From Gongronella butleri (Eukaryota; Mucoromycota; Mucoromycetes; Mucorales; Cunninghamellaceae): a DNA stretch of 64,000 nt. The stretch lies in the NCBI GenBank assembly GCA_025201375.1, contig JAIWZP010000012.1:248001-312000 (forward strand). The letters run 5' to 3'. Of this stretch, positions 22,000 to 33,109 are shown in pieces. Both the position numbers and the translations under genes were made by a program. Numbering within the stretch: position 1 is the first letter of the stretch; the number at the start of each line of letters is the position of its first letter. A model generated the notes under the pieces. It had not been told where the DNA came from. It did no database searches and saw only the letters and a list, made by a program, of their open reading frames with translations.

Positions 22000-22660
22000 G
22001 GTGATTGATCAAAAAGAAAAAAGAATAAAAAAGAAAAAAAGAAAAAAGGAATGGGCAGTAAGCTTTGACGGAGCGGGGCGCGTCTTTTGTGCCTTGGACT
22101 CTCGCTGTTTTTTTATAGGATGCGGCGAGTGAAAGCGGGGTCTTGCATGATTGGTCAGCGACAGGCGCCATCATCCCCGCCGCTCCCCCAATTTTAAGCA
22201 CCCGCACCTGGGCCCCCCATCTTTTTTCACTCTCCTATTTTTTTTTTCTTGTTGGGCCCAACACGCGCTCCCTAAAAAAAAAAATTGGCTGCACCAACAC
22301 GCATCGACGCGTTTTTTTCAAACCGTGTCTTGAAAAAAAAAAAAAAAGTCTAGACGCGAGCCCTAGACACTCCATTCATCTCCGCTCGTCCACTTTCTCT
22401 CTTTTCTCTCCACCTCTCCCCTCGTTCTCTTCTCCCCCCCCCCACTAAATTTATCTATCCCTCCGACGACGACGCCCTCTTTTGCCTCTTTTTTTCCTCA
22501 TTTTTTAACCAAAACGAATAAACTATCATAGCAGTACAACTCCTTCATTTTCAATGTAAAAAAAAGGGGGGGAGGGAAACAGGCCCTTGGCATCTGGAGC
22601 AAGGAAAAAATTATCAGGTGGGCAGGCAACTTTTGGCCCATTTCAGCTCTTACGTCATTT
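22000..22660. other. Upstream region of the Whi5/Nrm1-like gene
   Basis: No gene was found in 661 bp. Pyrimidine-rich on the plus strand from 22360 to 22500, A/T runs at 22010-22050 and 22270-22350. It holds the promoter of the minus-strand gene to the left and the 3' flank of PMP3. Confidence 0.35.
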
Positions 22661-23026
22661 TTATTGGTTGGTGTTGCTGGAGCCATAGGTGACACGAGTG
22701 GGCTCTTCAGCAGGCACTTGCTGATAGTGCAGACCGCCGCGTTCCAAGTCCTCATGGCCTTCATTGTACTTGTGGACAATGTAAAAGGCGTGGATGATGC
22801 CGGGAACTGGAAAAAAATGAGAGATCAAGGTGGCGGTGAGTCGTTTTTATCTGATTTTTTTTTCCCTCGCACGGGTTTCATTCCGCTTACTAGCGCCAAG
22901 CAAGGACAGCAAAATATTGATTATAAAGTCGGCACCACAGCCGCGCTTGATCAGGACGGCCAAGGGTGGGAAGAAGAACGCGATAACAAACAAAGCAATA
23001 TCTCTGCCCGAGTATGTCGTTGCCAT
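22661..23026 (-). CDS. PMP3/UPF0057 plasma-membrane proteolipid
   Basis: Two exons, 22891-23026 and 22661-22806, phase 1, 93 residues. The two hydrophobic segments are the family hallmark: IALFVIAFFFPPLAVLIKRG (residues 9-28) and FIINILLSLLGAIPGIIHAF (about 34-53), followed by YIVHKYN. The intron falls exactly inside the LLGA-IPG motif. Yeast Pmp3 is a small plasma-membrane protein that limits membrane hyperpolarisation and cation influx. A 35-residue polar C-terminal tail (GGLHYQQVPAEEPTRV) is longer than in the 55-residue yeast protein and is typical of filamentous fungal homologs. Transcribed divergently from the xylanase, 1.2 kb away. Confidence 0.93.
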
Positions 23027-23808
23027 GGTGTGGTTAACAGCAAAAAGAGTGATAAAAGGGTAGTAAAAAAAGAGTGTGGGGAGAAGGGGAAAAAAAAAAA
23101 AAGTTGAGCGGCCAAGACAAAAAAAAATGGCGAGAAACAGCCCTCGCTGGCCGGAAATGGCCAAGCTCCGCATGCAACAGCATGCTTGCAGCACACTACA
23201 CACACTCGCACACCACATCTTGACGATAACTCACCCCCGTCGTGTCACCGTGTGCCACAAGAGCCCAAATTGCATCGAATGGCGCTGTGAAAGGTTACAC
23301 GTTCCCCGTAATCTTTTTTGTTTTCTTTTTTGCGCGCGCCCACACTTTTGGTCATGATCTCGTTCATGCAGCTTCTCCGATGATCTCAGCAGCTCAGACA
23401 AGATGCAAGATGTTACAAGATCGCCAAAACAGAAAAAGTCCTGCAAGATCTAAAACATGAAATAAAACAAAAAAGTTGAAATGTCGCGACAAAGAGGCGT
23501 CAAATGGCCGCGCAGACAGAGGAAATCGCGCGCGTCACCTGCCTACTTTTAAATGACTCCCTTTCACATGCCAAATGCGGCTGTATTTTTTGCCTTTTTA
23601 TGGTGCATTGTTGGTTTGCTTTTGTATTTTAACAGACGTGGGAATCTCTGGGACAATAGAAGAGCAAATGTTGGCCAATATTTTAAAGAAATATTCGGCG
23701 AGCAGTGTGGGAATACAAGGAGGGGGTATTGTTTGCGGGCGGGAAGGGTTTTCCCGCCATGTCCCCGCCAAATGCATAAGAGCGTTTCATAAAACTCGGC
23801 GCGTCGCG

Positions 23809-24160
23809 ATCGAATCGTAGTTTTTTCAATCTGTGCAACACTCCGACGCCGAAAAAAAAAAACACAGATATGAATCAATTAATAGCAATATGCAAAAGAA
23901 TCATTCGATCATTATGAAAAAAAAAATAGATGACTTTTGTTCAAGCCCAGCAATCGTCATTGTACATTTTATCGTGCTTTTTTTTTTCGTTGAACACTTG
24001 CCTGTCAATGCTAGTGTCATGACTCTGGAAACGAGTGCCTCGCACCATGCAAAAGAAGGTTTTTGCACAAGGCGCCCCAAACTTAGCCGTAGATTTAATA
24101 AAACGTGAATTTTTAAAGGCGTGGCATAATCGAATCGTAGTTTTTTAAACGCGTGCAACA
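23809..24160. repeat. Direct repeat pair upstream of the xylanase
   Basis: A 32-bp unit at 23809-23840 recurs at 24129-24160, exactly 320 bp apart. The first 18 bp (ATCGAATCGTAGTTTTTT) and the last 8 bp (GTGCAACA) are identical; a 6-bp core differs (CAATCT versus AAACGC). Further similarity lies just upstream (TTTCATAAAAC versus TTTAATAAAAC). The downstream copy ends about 96 bp before the xylanase ATG. Confidence 0.75.
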
Positions 24161-24206
24161 TTTCACAATTAAAGAAATAATCCGTCAAGGATATGAACAG
24201 GATGAA

Positions 24207-24213
24207 TATAAAT
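24207..24213 (+). promoter_or_regulatory. TATA box of the xylanase gene
   Basis: TATAAAT lies 50 bp before the ATG at 24257, in an AT-rich stretch. Spacing fits a short leader and a strongly induced gene. Confidence 0.5.
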
Positions 24214-24247
24214 ATGATGGAACTTGCTTTTTAAAAACAATCCATAA

Positions 24248-25009
<762 letters not shown>

Positions 25010-26190
25010 GCACCGAGCCCTTTTATCCCAACTTGTCTTGGCCAGATGCTTGCTCTTTAATATTTGCCTGCTTTTTTTTTTACATGTATTCATTAAACGC
25101 AAGTTCATCAGCAATGTGCAACATTGCTCGCCACTTTTTGTCCTTTGTTTCCAAGGTGCTGTCACGCGCTGCATATTAAAAAAGGCCATCAAGGTCATTT
25201 TTAGGCTTTTTTTAAACTTTTTTTTTTTAAAAAAAAATCAATGTTATTCAGACACTCTCTTTTGGTTGCCATCATTCGTGGCACATGATCTTCCACTCTC
25301 CTTGAAAGCTTATATGATACAAGGGATGATATTTTCAATCCCAAAGGCAAATTTGCCTAAAAACGGCCATTTAGGCGCGACCCCAACGTTGGACCATGAG
25401 CTGCTTCTCTTTTCTTTCATCATTTTTAGCTTCCATCTCATTCAATGGACACACACTCAGTGTGCTTTGATATCTGTTCAAGTCCAGGTGAGCGTTTTTT
25501 GCGAGTTTTGCTTAGATTTTTGCTTGGATATTTGCTTGGATTTGGACCGACGCGGTCTGCATTTCAAGTTCCGCCGCTTCGTGTCACTGCAAACAAAAAA
25601 AGTCCATGACGATCGCCAAAGCAATGGCGCTTCATGCGGCGGTACAGGATCAATGGCGTCTTTTTTTGTTGCAAAAAGCGAGATGCTGTGCGCAGCTGCA
25701 AAAAAAAGGCAAGGGTGCATTAGGCGTGCGCGATTCCTGCGTTCCTAATGGCTGGCTGGGCGCGCCAGGGCACGATCATGCAGCCGTTTGCCGCGTGCCA
25801 TTAGCACCCAGTTGCCGAGGGGGTGTTGCCGCACACGGGGGGGGAGGGGCGGATTGGCCACACATTGGGGTAAAGAAAAACAGGTTCAGAGACAAACCCT
25901 GACCAAATGAAAACAATCCATTGAGAAAAAAAATGGGCGTTTATTCATGATTTCGCGTACAAAAAAAGTAAAATACATCTAAATGATTTGTGTGTTTCTG
26001 ATTGTTTTTTTTTCATTGGATCAAGATGGGTGGAGGGGGATCTCAGGGGGTGGTGGAAAAAGGGGGAGGGGGAAAAAGAAAAAAGGGCAAGGGGTGATCG
26101 CGCTTTCTCCGCGTTCGCTACAAGAGTCGGCAAAATTGACAGGTTAGCACATCCGTGTCGCGGCTCATTCTTTATTTTTCATCACTTACC
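25010..26190. other. Convergent intergenic region, xylanase / small secreted protein
   Basis: 1.18 kb between two 3' ends. A long open frame across 24972-25748 is an artefact without recognisable protein and overlaps the xylanase in another frame. T runs at 25206-25235 and G-rich stretch at 25838-25850. No RNA or repeat recognised. Confidence 0.35.
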
Positions 26191-26696
26191 CTAGGTGCCT
26201 GTGTTCGTGTTCTCATAGTGCACACTTTTGACGATCATGGGTGGGTCAATGGCGCCAACACTGCCCGTGTACACAACCGAGTCGCCGCGGAGGAAGAAAT
26301 CGTTGTAAAGCGTCACTTTGAGCCAATCGGGCGCCTTTATGGAAGTCACCGTCGACAGATATTTCTTGGGCCGCGTGCCAGAAGCCCCTGGGGCCACGGT
26401 GTCACTGAAAAAACCAAGGACAAAAGGACAATGGCATAAAGAAAAACCAAAAATGAGTCCAGTGCGCGTAAAAAAGAAGACCGCCATGCGCCCATGACCC
26501 AATGTTCACGCTTCTCTCTCTCTCTCTGTGTGTGTCTTTACCAAATGAATCCATTCTTGGTTTGTTGGTTGGAGTCGTGGAAGAATTCAATGCAGAACGC
26601 GTCGTGTGCCTGTCCAGTGGCATTGTTCTCACCAAGAGCCAAAACAGCCACGAACCAAAGAATGTTCACCAATAAAAGAGCAACAAGAGCGCGCAT
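26191..26696 (-). CDS. Small secreted Greek-key-like protein, paralog 1
   Basis: Two exons, 26542-26696 and 26191-26404, phase 2, 122 residues. A signal peptide covers about residues 1-22 (MRALVALLLVNILWFVAVLA). An NAT sequon follows. Two Cys (in AFCIEFF and at the splice site, C52) match the two Cys of the paralog at 28462. The C-terminal half, WLKVTLYNDFFLRGDSVVYT, has the aromatic-x-x-x-x-aromatic-x-G-x-S pattern of beta/gamma-crystallin-type Greek keys, ending in VKSVHYENT. I infer an extracellular small beta protein; the crystallin comparison is structural intuition only. The intron is absent from paralog 2. Confidence 0.75.
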
Positions 26697-28345
26697 GATG
26701 GAAGAAAGAGTTGAATGTTGAGAAAAGAACCAAGAAATGCTGAAACAAGGATCGCTTTTATACTTTTTTTTTTTTTACTAATGCACGTCGACCTTTGATC
26801 GCTCATTCAGCGTGGGTTACTGCCGAGCTTTTTGATTGACCACACACACACATACACAAAAAAAAAAAAGTGTCCAAAAAAGGAAGATGCTCTGCGACGT
26901 GCATGACAAGCTTCTCGAGCTTGCAGATGACGATTTTTTTTTTCCGCTGGATCATGGATCCAAACAAAATACGACAAAATAGGAATCAATCAAGAACCTT
27001 GTTTTGCCAATGGCGGATTCGCCAGGTTGCAGCGAGGCAAGTATTACAAGGGATGTAGCACTCTCCATTGTGCTTTGTCTCAATGATGCGTTTTTTTCAA
27101 AATTTAGCTCATTTATCTTCTCTGGCGCGGTCCGGCGGGGACGGCTGACAGGGCGTGCGTCCTGTTGCGTGGGACGAGAGGGAAGGAGTATTTGTTTACG
27201 GGCCATTGTCCTTTTGTGTCGCGACTCTTTTGCCATGGCGCGAGCGCTTTTGCCGCCGCATCGTCGTCCTCACGAGTGATCGGCAAAATGTTGTGCTCGG
27301 CTCACGCTCAAAAAATAAAAAGCTGCTTTTGACCCATGGGAAACCGCGTGGATGCATTCAACACACATAAAAGTTTTATTAAGAAAGTGCACAAATACAA
27401 ATAATCCGCGTAAAAAAAAGGCGCTTCGCCCCCTTCGCCCGCATCGCGCCCGCCAACCCACCTTTTTTCGTGCGTACATCCTGGTGAAACAACGGCTTCT
27501 TTGTTTCTCCAAAGCGGCATCTCTTTTCAATCGAAAAAAAAAAAGTGATGAGAAAAAAAAAAAAGGATCGAGACCTTGACCTTTTCCTTGGACAATTTTT
27601 TTTAAGCCACATGGCTATGGAAGTCGTGGAAACTGGGGCGGCAATGGACACGGCTCTCACTGCTTTTCGCGGTGCGCTTAGGGTTCAATGAGCTTTTTAC
27701 AAAAGAAGTGTGCCCTGATGAGCCGTGCCTCGTGCCGAGCGTGCGCCATGACCAGCTCAAAAGTCCTGAAAAGAGCTAGAACCATTCTTTTTCTTGTGAA
27801 ACAAGTTGAGTTCCATTGTTAAAAAGGCACGCCACGTCACGCGTGCTCGTGTGCGCGTCGCTGATACCGTGTCATTGGCGTCCCTGGACGCCCTGATCCG
27901 TCCATTCCGCTCCCACTCCGTTCCCCCCCTGTCCAATTCACATAAAGACCCATGTCAATGACCGCATCATGAGGTTGTCATGACACACAACCCGAGGATC
28001 GGAACCTCCCCGCCGCCCCATTTCATGCGAAAACTCGAAAAAAAAGGGGAAACGAGTCCACAAAAGGTCTGAATCCATGGTGCTGAGCTGCATCGCGCTC
28101 CATTGTCTTTTTTACCGAGAACATGGATGGTGCACGCCCGACCTCCCTCTCCCCGGGCACAATGGAGACCAATTGGCTTAAAAAGCAAAAAAAGGGGCCA
28201 CACGAGCCATTTTCTATCATTTTCGCGCGCATTGCTTGTTTCTTTGGCAATTGCTCCTCAATTCTGCGAGCGCAACACTTGTGGTCAGGTGAGTGGTTTG
28301 CTCGTTTTGGGTGACCATGTGTGTGAAACCGAGGATTCCAGGTTG

Positions 28346-28381
<36 letters not shown>

Positions 28382-28461
28382 GCAACCCATGGGTGGACCC
28401 AGGTGACACAGAACCGGGGGACCGATTTTATTGCCTTCAATGTTTCATACAACTGGCTTTT
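26697..28461. other. Gene-poor stretch between the two secreted paralogs
   Basis: 1.77 kb. Contains the promoter of paralog 1 at its left end, A/T runs including a 34-nt poly(A) at 28346-28379, and no recognised protein or RNA. Short open frames on both strands are lysine/phenylalanine-biased. Confidence 0.4.
26756..26762 (-). promoter_or_regulatory. TATA box of secreted paralog 1
   Basis: Minus-strand TATAAAA about 60 bp upstream of the ATG at 26696, immediately beside a T/A run. Confidence 0.5.
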
Positions 28462-28794
28462 TTACGCCGTCTTGGTGTTTTTGTACTTGACACTGTGGAC
28501 GGTGAATTCCGGGATGTCCTCCTGGTTGCCCTTGTACGTGACAGACTTGCCCTTGTAGTAATAATTGTCAAAGAGCGTGACCTCGATGAAATCGGGTGCC
28601 TGCAGCGAGCGCACATGCATGTTGCCCCTTGGCGAGCCCGCACCCGTGCCGGGCGCAAGTTCACGGCAGCTCACACCTTCATCCGTCTTGTAGTTGGGCT
28701 CCTTGAAAAAGTTGACGCAAAAGTAATTGTCGTCGCCTTGGGCAAAAACAAGACCAACGAGACACAGCACGAGAACAACAAGGACAGAACGCAT
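28462..28794 (-). CDS. Small secreted Greek-key-like protein, paralog 2
   Basis: Single exon of 110 residues, ATG at 28794. Signal peptide about residues 1-18 (MRSVLVVLVLCLVGLVFA), then QGDDNYFCVNFFKEPNY. The second Cys (GVSC) aligns with the intron position of paralog 1. The C-terminal segment FIEVTLFDNYYYKGKSVTYK and VHSVKYKNTKTA aligns throughout with paralog 1 (WLKVTLYNDFFLRGDSVVYT, VKSVHYENTNTG). Likely function is the same but unknown. Minus strand, 1.8 kb upstream of paralog 1 in the direction of transcription. Confidence 0.8.
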   Translation of the reverse strand: MRSVLVVLVLCLVGLVFAQGDDNYFCVNFFKEPNYKTDEGVSCRELAPGTGAGSPRGNMHVRSLQAPDFIEVTLFDNYYYKGKSVTYKGNQEDIPEFTVHSVKYKNTKTA

Positions 28795-29738
28795 GATGGA
28801 AATAGGACAAAATTGAGAGAGAGAAACGACTTGGATGCAATGCAATGGCTCTCTCTTTTTCATCAAATATTTATAAGTTTGCTCGCAATGCGCCACAAGG
28901 CGCAGAAAAAAAGCGCTTGCTCAAATTAGTCGATTGGCCGTGTTGCGCCTCACTTTTTTTTTTTTATTTATGCATCTCGGGTTCTTCCAATTGGTCTCCA
29001 TCCTCTATTTGATCATGCCTGCACGGCTATTTTTAACAAAAAATGCTCCCCATTTTGCCTTGACTTGCTGAGCGACGTGCAGTTTGGGATCCAACACTGT
29101 CCCCGTCGCCACATGTTCAAAGAGATTGGCTAGCAATGACCATGCTAATGCCTCAATGACCCTTGCATGACATTTTCGCGAATCCCCCATCTGTACGACC
29201 TCATCTCCAAAAAAAGCACACTTGTAGCAAAGTTGACCCTGGATTTTTTTTTATCTTTGCAGGTTGCGTTGGCTTGGCGGCTTCTTTTTGGCTTGGTTAA
29301 TTCCCCTTCGTTTGACCTGGACGCGTCGCACGCGCGTCGCGTCGCAAAAGAGGCCAATTTTTATGGCCGTGGCGCGCCCTCTCCCCTCTCTCCCACGCCA
29401 TGTGCAAGCGATAAAAATGATCGGCACCTGATGTCGCTGAAAATGACCTGAGAAAGGCAGATGTTGCCCATAAAAGGGCAAGATGTGTGCCTAATTTTGG
29501 GTCTTCTTAGCTCAATTTTGCTTTTGACCGCGTCTCGGGCGTGTTTGTCCATTCAAAACCCGACACACGGATGCTATAAGCGTGTCGCTGCTCAGCGCTA
29601 TCGCTTTCGCTTGAGCGCATCAATATTCCCATTGGACAGCAGAAAAAAAAATAAAAATAAAAATCATTTTTGAATAGCAATGCGCTCCAAGAACAAAAGA
29701 GAATACGTCGTCTGTGAGAATCGAACTCGTAGTTTGGC
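28795..29738. other. Upstream region of secreted paralog 2
   Basis: About 0.9 kb of gene-poor sequence with T-runs at 28950-28965 and 29244-29256. Nothing else was recognised. Confidence 0.35.
28869..28875 (-). promoter_or_regulatory. TATA box of secreted paralog 2
   Basis: Minus-strand TATAAAT lies about 75 bp upstream of the ATG at 28794, a spacing similar to that of paralog 1. Confidence 0.5.
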
Positions 29739-29792
29739 GTCGCCTGAAAGACTCGAGCTTCATTTCGAGTGTGCTCGAGTCTCTCAGGCGAC
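29739..29792. repeat. Palindrome built from two tRNA-Ser 3' ends
   Basis: Arms 29739-29758 and 29773-29792 are inverted copies matching at 19 of 20 positions around a 14-nt spacer. Each arm starts GTCGCCTGA(A/G)AGACTCGA, close to GTCGCCTGAGAGATTCGA, the complement of the 3' end of the tRNA-Ser gene 545 bp away. An additional fragment GAATCGAACTCG resembling a T-arm lies at 29718. Confidence 0.8.
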
Positions 29793-30336
29793 ATCAATTT
29801 CAATCCATCTCGACTTCTCGCAAGAAAATGGAAAAAACACAAACTTTTTGACTTTAACCTTTTTTTGGTTGTGCTGCGGCACAGGTGATCGATGTGGGGT
29901 GGTGCTCGTTGTATTTTGCCATCACCTGGTATGCCGGCCTCGAAAGCTTTGACGCGCGTCAGTTACAGGCAACGCGTCCAAAACCCCTCAAAATGTCGAA
30001 ATGTTGAGACATCCGAAGTTACTCTGAGCCAATCCTAGCCATATTTGAGCCATTTGTCCGTGAAAAACGTTGAATGCACCACGCAGAATTTGGGTCTTTG
30101 GCGTCAGCCATTGGAGAAAAGATCGGGCTGAAAAATGCCATTTTACCCACATTTCATCCGTGACTGTATTAGCGGACTGTGTCAAAACTCGGCACATGGA
30201 TGTCTCGCACTTCCGGTACAACGCGATACCATCGAAAAACAAAAAAGAAAAAAAGAAAAAATAGTGAAAAAAAGCAAAAAATTAAAAAAAATCGACTTGG
30301 TGCGATTGTGAAATTAAAAATTATGCAAAAAACAAA
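29793..30336. other. Gene-poor stretch between palindrome and tRNA-Ser
   Basis: 544 bp; no protein signal. A-rich tracts at 30238-30290 downstream of the minus-strand tRNA provide T-runs for polymerase III termination. Confidence 0.35.
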
Positions 30337-30418
30337 CGTCGCCTGAGAGATTCGAACTCTCGCGTGCAAAGCACAATGGCTTAGCAGGCCATCTCCTTAA
30401 CCACTCGGACAAAGCGAC
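30337..30418 (-). tRNA. tRNA-Ser (anticodon GCT)
   Basis: Minus-strand class II tRNA of 82 nt: acceptor GTCGCTT/AGGCGAC with one G-T pair, anticodon stem ATGGC/GCCAT around CTGCTAA (anticodon GCT), extended variable arm TGTGCTTTGCACG typical of serine tRNAs, T arm GAGAG-TTCGAAT-CTCTC. No intron. Decodes AGC/AGU. Confidence 0.95.
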
Positions 30419-31539
30419 ATTAATTGGCCGGATTAGAATTGGTTTTTTAAGAGCTAATTGCAAAAAATCAATTTTTCAAATGTTTTTGTTCCAAAACAAT
30501 TCATCATGTTTCTGGGGTTCTTAGCTTTCGAATGGGCCTACTTTGGTGACAATTGAAGCAGAATTGGTGGAGAGAGAGCTGAAAATGGATCAAACATGAC
30601 GTGTTCTAAAATTAGATCGAGCGGAGTAATTTCTCCAATAACGATGCCCAAAATTTGTGCCGTGGGCATCCGTTTCGAGCAATACGCTCTGGATGATTTG
30701 ATCTGACAGTGGTTGCGCGTTTTCCAGGGGGGAAAAGGATTTTTAACTAAAATCCAATGTTTCATGGCGAATCTATGTGTTTTTATCGCGTTTGAGGGAC
30801 ATTGTTCTATGGATGGTGGTTGAAGCAAAAGAGACCTTGGTTGACTCGTACATTGAAATGCTTTCATGCCACTTGACGCGTAAAGTCGTATGCGCGAGTC
30901 GACTTCGAGCAGAATACCCGCGAGACTTTTAAAACTTGATTGGGCAAGCATTTCATGCACTGCGGCGCGTCATGGAGACTGACAGTTGGGTGTCACACTC
31001 GAAATCGCGTGACAAAACAATCATGCTTGAATTTTACGACGAAAGCAAGCGAAAAGCACGCTTTCCAGTGCATGACCGGCCATACAACCTGCAAAATTCA
31101 ATGACAACATCACCAGCATGACCCTAACACTCAAATCCAACGAACTGAAATGTATCAGCACGCGATGTGTTTGCAAAAAATAAAAAACAAAAAAAAACAT
31201 GATGTGAAGGCGTTGGGTCCGCACCTTCCTTAAAAGGCAAGTACACGCTTGTCGTCGATGGACGCGCGTTGCGCTCGCCAACACCAAGACATCAAGCTTC
31301 ATTGCTGTAGGTTGTAAATTCATCGACAAGCCAGAAAAGATTGTCATTTAATTATCAATAGCAGCTTTATCGACGCGTCGCCCAATCAGTCGCCACGAGA
31401 CCTTTACAGAACACGCCTTTCACCTCTACCAGCAGCATCTGCTCCAAGTTTTGGACCACAAAAGTTCATTGGGAAAGGATAAAGCGGCAAAACGTCATTT
31501 TGGCGGCAAATCAATCGCATATCACAAGCCAGTCAATAA
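30419..31539. other. Gene-poor AT-rich stretch
   Basis: 1.1 kb. A 140-codon open frame on the minus strand (30538-30960) has no recognisable family and unlike-gene composition. Nothing else was supported. Confidence 0.35.
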
Positions 31540-32520
31540 AGTGCCCTTGAAACGCATTCCAAAGTGAAATGCGCAGCTAAAAACTCGCATGTGGCGCGAT
31601 TTGCAGCTGCCAACAGTGATTGGAGACACCAATACACGCAATCTTTTTTTTTTTTTTTTTTTGCTATGATCGAGCTCCAAAACCAAAATTGAAAAATGAG
31701 GTCCTCAGAATTGCGCCAAACTTCTCCACAAGAGGAAGTGCATGGCGAAACCAACAAAAATGCCAAAAAACAGCGCGATCCATCTGTCGGTTGTCGAGCA
31801 ATGGCCGATTTTCGATTTTATTTCAACCGCGAATTGCACGGGAAAAACGCGATCATAAAGCCGCTACGACGTGTCCAATAGCAAGAGAGGCGCCAGGCGC
31901 ATGAATGTAACGAAGATCAGGCACGTGTGACTCGACGCCCGACGCGGTTTTTCACGCGTCGAAAATTATATATGGGTTTGAAGCCTTACCAAACATGCCC
32001 AAAAAATCAACTCTTTTATTGATCACGCATAGTCACGTGCGCAGCAAGCCATGCTCTTTCTGATGAACCAACTTTCAGGGCGCTGCAGCCAATCTTCGTG
32101 GAGTTTACTTCGCGGTGAAAAATCGCAGCGTTTTGCGTTTTACGCGAAAACGAGTCATTGGACCCCCAGGTTTTATTGCATTTCCATCTGTGAACCAGGT
32201 GCGTGTACCATGTGGTTGAAGGGCGTGGAGATCCGAGGACAAAAATTCCACGATTTCCAGCTGGTCGACTGCACCCCCAGGAAAAGTCACCATTTTTGAA
32301 AATTGTCATTCCGCGCCATCCAGTGGTCGTAGAGAGACAAGAGTTGGCTCATTTGAACGAGAAAGGCCGGAATTGTCGAACCAAAGCGTCATAATCCTTG
32401 TAGACTGAGGCTAAAGCGACCAACGATCGAAAATAGCGCAAAAGCTGCCAATTGCCATTTTCTTGATTGTCACCTAATCAATTTCCCATTTTTATTGCGC
32501 GGCAAGTGACTAGACAACGC
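31540..32520 (+). repeat. Dispersed repeat, copy B
   Basis: Closely related to copy C: AAACCAAAATTGAAAAATGA then GGTCCTCAGAAT at 31681, TGGCGAAACCAACAAAAA, ATTTTCGATTTTATTTCAAC, GAATTGCACGGGAAAAACGCG, the hairpin GACGCGGTTTTTCACGCGTC at 31938, and ACCTAATCA at its end. A T17 run at 31645-31662 interrupts the left part where copy C has a shorter sequence. No terminal inverted repeats or coding capacity seen. Confidence 0.75.
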
Positions 32521-33109
32521 GAGCTCTGAATCATATGCAGCATGTTTACTGCTTATTTGCTCCCGCGATTCCGAAGAGACCAATCAAACTGTCAAAAAGT
32601 CGCTCTTTTGCAATATCGCCAGCGTCATCATAAGATTGGATCAGCGTCCAAATTGGGTCTGTTTGTTCGTCATGGAGATGAGAGTGTCAGTGCAAATTTG
32701 AGGTCATTCGGACAAGCACATCAAGAGAAACGAAAGAAAAGGCTCAAAAAATTGCTTTGATCTATATCAAAGCACGGTCATGCGTCCACGTCACATCTCA
32801 GGGCCACCGGGAGGAGTTCAATTGGTGTGTTTTATTGTCGAAAAGAGAGAGAGAGACTGCGGCACGAACAATAAAAGGGAAGAGGTACAAATGCTAGGCG
32901 TTGAAGACAACAATGATTGGAATAGACAAAAAGGATCCACCGATGAGCCAATGACACAATAAATAGATGGATGGGATGAAGAGGGGGGGAGGAGTGAGCT
33001 GACTAAGGGGGAGGGGAGGGTGAAGCAGGCAGAGAGGGGGGGGAATGAAAAAAAAAAAAGCAAAAAAGGGGCGGGCAAACAAGAAAAAAAAAAAAAAACA
33101 CGCGGCAAC
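32521..33109. other. 3' flank of CDC34
   Basis: About 590 bp without a recognised gene. G/A-rich on the plus strand from 32970 to 33090 with A-runs; this is the likely 3' untranslated side of the minus-strand CDC34 gene. Confidence 0.35.

Noticed and set aside
30538..30960. 140-codon minus-strand open frame beside tRNA-Ser
   Set aside because: No domain, no signal peptide, no intron context, composition like the surrounding non-coding DNA.
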